Source: Fasciola hepatica (taxonomy: Eukaryota; Platyhelminthes; Trematoda; Plagiorchiida; Fasciolidae). From it: DNA of 64,000 nt. How positions within the stretch are numbered: position 1 is the first letter of the stretch; each line of letters starts with the position of its first letter. The translations under genes and the position numbers were made by a program. Under the pieces are notes generated by a model. The model made no database searches. It worked only from the letters and a program-made list of their open reading frames with translations, and was not told the DNA's origin. The DNA lies in the NCBI GenBank assembly GCA_948099385.1, contig CANUEZ040000020.1, positions 5,984,501-6,048,500 on the forward strand. The letters run 5' to 3'. Positions 58,594 to 64,000 of the stretch are shown here, piece after piece.

Positions 58594-58800
58594 CCGCGAT
58601 AGGACTTGTCATACATCCTCCGGATCTATCATGCAAACGTGCCATTTGGGTTCTTAGTGTGTTCCAGCTGCTTCCTGGTGACCTGCAAAACACTATTGTG
58701 GGATTTTCCATATATTCCCGGGACCTTTTATGCAAACTTGTCCTTCAGGTTCTTCGTGTGGCCCAACTGCTTTCTCACGTAGACCCCAGACCCTATAGTC
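58594..58800 (+). repeat. two-unit tandem repeat, ~99-bp period
   Basis: The unit order TATGCAAAC-TG-CC-TT-GGTTCTT-GTGTG-CC-CTGCTT-C occurs at 58,594-58,690 and 58,693-58,790, with about 70 percent identity. Confidence 0.65.
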
Positions 58801-60913
58801 CAAATGCATCTCCATGGCTTTATTAACCCCGAAAGATAAGACTTCCTGGGGAACGCCCGAATCGGTAATCAACAACTTTGCCTAGTAATGCAAGCCCAGT
58901 TGGCTCTCACGAACACCGAATCACAATATCAACGACTCCCGATTTCACTAAGATCGTTGGGCCTCATTTCCATCCTCCGTGCTCTTATCTGTCATTTTGC
59001 TCAAGGAAACCCTGGGCTGGACCATCTCCCAGACTGCGATCATCCATTTTTTAATTTAAAACCACCCGGCCATCAAGTTTCCTGGCTGTAATATATCGTG
59101 CAGACAGCTTATCCTTTTCTCTGCCAGTCTACAACCGCAGCAAGGCCCGCTAAAGCGAATACGATCCAGCCACCGAGTTTCACCCACAAGAATTCCTGGT
59201 ATTTCTGCGTATGCCCCTATGAGGCTTACTGAAGAAGTCGCACTAAAAGACCCTCCGATGTCAAAGCCACCGTACGAGGACTCCTTACTAAAAAGTGATC
59301 GGTCCTGGTTCGAGGACGCCCTCCTCCTTCCCACGATGAATCAATGAGCAAAAACCGCGGCCCAAACAACTTTTAGCGGTTGAAATCTTCATTCACACTT
59401 TTACCAAGTTTATTGATTAACTGAAAGGTGACTGCCAAGCGCGGTTGCCATTTGACCGTTGCTGTTGCGCACGCTCTTATGCACGCTCCCAAATACACGC
59501 TAACCACAGTCTCTCCCATTCACCTTCTCGTTCTCACGGGTGGTGGAGAATACTGTTCCAGTTAACATATTCGTCCAGTGCCGCACATTAGACTAACGTG
59601 CAGGTGGTACAAGCAGTACAAAGGACCAAAGCACGCGTTTAATAAGGAAACCGCGAAGTAAGGTGTAACTAACCTTACAACCCTACACGGACAAAGAAAA
59701 TCCACAAAAAACGCAACAGAATGATGTATCCGCCAACTTACCAGCATAACATAATCTATTGCAAAGGTTTTCACCCTTATCTTGCCCTATTTTGTTCCTC
59801 ATAGACACGGCATTCCGATTGCTGATTATTCTTTCCCGGAACTTCATCCATCTTCCACCAGCGGCAAACTGCCGACACCAGATGACACACAATATTTCTC
59901 ATGGAAATTGTCTCACTTTTTCAGGGGATACTATTCCTTTTCATACCCACAAATCTATGAAAAGTAGTATTCCTCTGCGAACCTTCATGAAATTCTTCCC
60001 TGCCTCCTTTGTTTCAACACCAATTACCTTCTTAAGTAAACACGAATATGCATTACTGACCATTTTATTTCATCATTCTTGTGAATATTTTATTTCCTGC
60101 GTCCTAAGCCAATGTCCGTCTGAACATTCCTACATCCGGCCGCTTCATCACTATTGCCACAGTTGACTCGAAATCATTTCGTACTCGCCGTGTATTCTCT
60201 TGCTGCTTTGCTTCATTTAAACTCTCCTCAGCCTTAGTCCATTGTTGCTGCGATGTCTGAATCTCTGTTTGGAATTTGTGGATTTTCCATCTCAGTGAGT
60301 GATATTGTAAACTCTGATCATGCTAACACGGGTGCCTCTCGACCACGGTCCAGAAATATACCATTATTTTAATCGCGATAATTACTGTGCACTGCCCCGG
60401 ACGGCTCAGGCATGTTTTGTACCGCCCGCGACCGTTTGCTCCTTCGAGCTTCTTTTGCACCTGTTGGGCAAGGCAGGAAGAGATGACGCGACCATCAGGC
60501 TGTGATTTGGCGCAGGGGGTTGAAGAAGTTGGTCTCGGCTTCGACTTCGGTTAGTGCCCTCCGCCTCCCCTGCTGGGGCTCATGAGATAAAAATTGCCGT
60601 TGATTAGAAACGCTGAGAGAAGTGGCTGGAAAAAGGATCTATCGCAGGTGCAGTAAGGCCGGTCCTTTGGCCTCCCATGCCCTATGAGCAACTAAAAACT
60701 AAAAAAAGGTTCATGAATAGCCTGCTGGGAAAATATCAAAAACTAGCTTTTGCTTGTTACAATATTCATGTTGACTCCTTGTCCCCCACCCACTACTTCG
60801 CAATTTTTCTCTATTGCTGTTGTTGCATAAGCAGCTAGCTTGTTCTCAGGTCGGTGTAATACGTATGAGCGGATATAAATATATATTTGTATCTATATAT
60901 ATGCACCCCCCTA
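58801..60913. other. unassigned
   Basis: No recognised feature. Confidence 0.3.
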
Positions 60914-61420
60914 CTATTTGTAAGTTTCCCACGATCTACCACAAGTTGCGGGCAGGACACCGACGTGTGCTTGGATTTGTTCCAAAGACGCTTTGCTACT
61001 AGGCAAGCATTCGTCTAATCTGGGCATTATCGCTTCTTTTGAGGGGGCAACCATTACCTCTTGTGGAATTCTGTTCAATAGAGAGGTTACTTCAAACGAA
61101 AAGAAATGTTTTCTAATGGAGACATTTGCTCGGGGTTCAGACATCTTTATTCTTTGTCCTCACCAAATCGTTTACTTTGGACGAGTGAAAGACTAATCCT
61201 CAAGGCCCAGTGAACACGGATCAGAATCCAGGATGACGTATTCTCTAGTACGGCTCCCCACAAAGGAAAGAGGGTTGAACGATGGTAGGCGAAACGGGTG
61301 GGGATGAACAGCAGGCGGTGTACCAGGTTGTTCCTAGTGGGGTCCGCTCCAGGATCCCCCGGCCTCCGATGATTCCAGTGGGCTCCACTGGGCTGCCATA
61401 TTCTAAAAGTGGTCAAAAAT
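60914..61420 (-). pseudogene. non-LTR reverse transcriptase C-terminus (N8)
   Basis: On the minus strand, RKHFFSFEVTSLLNRIPQEV then MVAPSKEAIMPRLDE fits the conserved RT ending (R-x-x-FFS-x-RV...WNxLP...VxAPSVxxFKxxLD). The upstream part to 61,420 (STLFPLWGAVL, TTFRIWQPS) is frameshifted. It may continue to about 62,600, but I see no catalytic box there. Confidence 0.5.
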
Positions 61421-64000
61421 GTGTTTCGTACAAAACGTGTAAGCCCTCTTCGGGGGTCATCTTGAAGGACCGTCTAAGTTGGCTGAGAACTTGGAAGTCA
61501 GATTTACCGGATTTCTTCTGGTGGCAGGAGAATGAGAAATTACTAAGTAGCCGGGACCAAATATCTTGTGCCAGTAAATATTTTGGGCTAGTGAACTTCC
61601 TTCGATCTTGGAGAGCTGTTCCGAAGAACTGCCAAATTAAAAGTGAATTTTTTGTCCTTTGCCGCAGGTTCCAAACAGTTAACCAGCTTTTGGCTGAGTC
61701 AGCTGCCGACCGCGCAGCATTTGTATCGATATTGAATATTCAGACAATAATCTCGCATGCTTCTGCTCTAACCAAGAGTGTATCGGGGGAGGGGAAGGGG
61801 TTGTCAATGGAACCAGGAAGTCGGAGCGAACCCAGGTCAAAGCCCTGGGAAACTCTCATTTCAATTGCTGCGAACTGAGACTGATAGGTTTTAACTTTAA
61901 TGGTGAAGGTCCAGTAATTTAGAAAGCTCTTAATCAAGAAAGAGGGACAACCACAAGTGCTTTGCAACCCGTTTTCAGAAAAACGATATAGGCAGGACGC
62001 TGACCAAAGCTTCGGCAAAGTATTTGAAAGAAGCATGAGATACCTTACCGCCACGGTAAACCTGTGTCCACCACTCATACCAGTCAGCATATTGGTGGTG
62101 CCCTATTTGTTTTGGAGGAAGCCGCTGTGCATTAGCGACTTAAAACTACTTCCTCGCATAAGCTCCAGGATTGCGCTTTTAACGGTGTACTCGAAGGCGC
62201 TTCTAGGGATAAATTTAATAGTGGTGGCTTATGGCTCGTGGAAAGTTGTCGGTCTCCTTTTCAGCGAATTGGGGTAATTACCGCATACTTACATAAATCA
62301 GCGAACCCTCTACCATTCCTAACTGAAAGCACGTATAGCTTGGCTTTGCAAGAGTGCAGAAGCTTTCTTCAGAATGCGAGTGTGAACTTCGTCCGGTCCC
62401 TTCAAACTGGAGAGGCTGAATGCTTTGAGACTCTAATCTGTCAATTTGTGAGACCCTGTGAAGTGCTTCAGTCAGGAAACCAATGGTGTTGGCTGAAGAG
62501 TAGGGAGTGTACTCACAGGCAATACTACTGCAAATAAAAGTGTAATCAAATTTATGGAAGTCATTGTTTTTTGTCAAAATACGGCATAACCGAACAAACG
62601 GGTACCCAGGCGAAGCGAGATGGACCCGAATATTCCAAGGCGGTAGATTAGCAAAGTATAAACGCAAAAATTATATGAACTTCAGCTACACAGCCAAAGT
62701 GATTACGAAAAAAGGACCAAAGTTTACCACTGTTCAATAGCAAGAGCTGTCACCGAAAAGCGGGTTACTAGGTCAGGTCAACCTGAGCCCTCGCCAAGGA
62801 AAATGTGCGATATGAACAAGCGTGTTCAAAGATGCAGAATGGCATGTGCTGCTACTGTGCGAATTTTGACAGATAAATCACTTGTTGAGGAATAAGCATG
62901 TACAAGGAACATTCGGTCCCAATTTTCCATACACAAATGACATTTTTTGATACATCTTCCACGAAAATCCTTCCTTGGTTTTTTTTATCTAACGCTTGAG
63001 AAGGGGTCATGATTCTCGCCATACCTGCCTAGCCCCAGCGTCAGTGTCAATAGCGCTCCAGCATATATGTACCTCTGTGTCTGTTGCTGGTTTATCGCGG
63101 GCAATTTTTCTTGCGAATCCGCCCCAGAATCCCGCGGCAACGTTTCGTCTCATAATCACAAGGAGCTTTCCTATCTGTATGCAGAAGCATAGGTAGGAGG
63201 GTGACACGGTAACTAACCTGCCCATGACACTACGAAAAGGACGACGACAGTGAAGCCGACAACGACGTTGATCCGACAAGGACAAGGACACACAGCGCCG
63301 CCGGATGTGCTGGATGTGGCGCTTTTCCGTGAGGGTTACACGTACACGATCTGCAAAAGCATAGAAATAATGAAAAACCCGATGAGTCGAAGCCCCGTAG
63401 GTGTATAAGCAGGAGCCAAGGCTTACTTGGCCTCTGCTAGTAGGGCTCTCATTATTTCTTTGCCATCGCAGACCGTGTACTTACAACCCCCACGGAAGAG
63501 CTCTGCAGCCAGCACTTCTAGTGGCCCTGCCTGTCCTTGTCCGTGTCGAATCGCCGCCAATTTCTTTGTCGTGTTGTCTTGTTACAGGGGCAAAATTGGG
63601 ATGGGCAAACAGTTCTTAGGAGTGGGATGAATAAAAGAATTCATCACGGGAGCAAGGCGGCAAAAGTAGGAATATGAAGTTTCATCGAGGAATGGAAGCA
63701 AGCCCAAAAACGTTTCAGTATCGGGAAGTTCGTATTACCTTGGCAGGACCGCTTCAACAATGGTTGCTTGACGAGAAAAGTAGTGATGCGGACATTGATC
63801 GGAAGCTGAAGCTACGAGTGAAACATTGAAAGCAAAAGCTTTCCTACAAGCCGTCGATAAATGATTGTTCCAAGCCCAGGGCTCATCCGGAGTATCCACA
63901 GGTTCCTCCCTGGTCACTTTTACAAATCTTGTCAAAAGAGAGGTATAGTAATAACCTAAAGGTTGTGTAGAGGAGTCAAGTGGGTGGGGGAGATAAACGA
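61421..64000. other. unassigned right edge
   Basis: No confident feature. Open frames at 61,282-61,878 (plus) and 63,007-63,291 (minus) have no recognised motif. Confidence 0.3.

Noticed and set aside
61282..61878. 198-residue plus-strand open frame as a possible host gene
   Set aside because: No recognisable domain, overlaps a minus-strand RT remnant in part, and the length is near chance expectation.
63007..63291. 94-residue minus-strand frame with a GTACAT-like splice donor as a possible host exon
   Set aside because: A single weak splice-like signal and no recognised protein; not supportable without transcripts.

Overview
This is eukaryotic repeat-rich DNA. I recognise no host gene, rRNA, tRNA or CRISPR array. 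The legible content is transposable elements, mostly broken. It includes four copies of one BEL/Pao LTR-retrotransposon lineage and at least eight fragments of non-LTR retrotransposons with APE-type endonuclease plus reverse transcriptase. BEL/Pao elements of this type (gag with CCHC knuckles, DSGS protease, YVDD reverse transcriptase, A17-like region, RNase H, zf-H2C2/DDE integrase, DUF5641) together with CR1/Jockey-like elements are common in invertebrates. The overall flavour suggests a flatworm, perhaps a tapeworm or fluke; that assignment is inference.

Layout. 1-9,410: a minus-strand non-LTR element (N1) is split inside its reverse transcriptase by a young BEL element, E1 (1,061-7,727). 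E1 has 379-bp LTRs that differ at one base and a perfect 5-bp target duplication. 9,872-12,960: 3' part of a decayed minus-strand BEL element (E0) with one LTR. 13,021-16,543: a large palindrome of two 1,421-bp arms around a 681-bp spacer, carrying opposed reverse transcriptase fragments. 19,263-21,200: minus-strand non-LTR element N2. 23,185-29,942: complete-length but dead BEL element E2. 31,290-32,160 and 35,230-35,790: non-LTR fragments N4 and N5. 35,798-42,453: oldest BEL element, E3. 43,966-44,640: endonuclease fragment N6. 49,740-50,160: endonuclease fragment N9. 52,380-57,040: the longest non-LTR element, N7. 60,914-61,420: non-LTR C-terminal fragment N8. The remainder has no interpretable coding content.

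The elements interact. E2 looks mosaic: its LTRs, gag and 3' UTR are close to E1, but its protease-RT-integrase part belongs to a different lineage, while E3 shows the opposite pattern. E1 has almost identical LTRs yet lacks about 49 bp of the RNase H region and one integrase zinc-finger cysteine, so it probably cannot move on its own. Short flanks of E0 and E2 look exchanged, as an inversion between their LTRs would produce. I found no convincing new cellular system; the structural oddities (palindrome, mosaic element, conserved 3'-UTR repeats, hairpin-plus-ATT tails) are what deserve checking.
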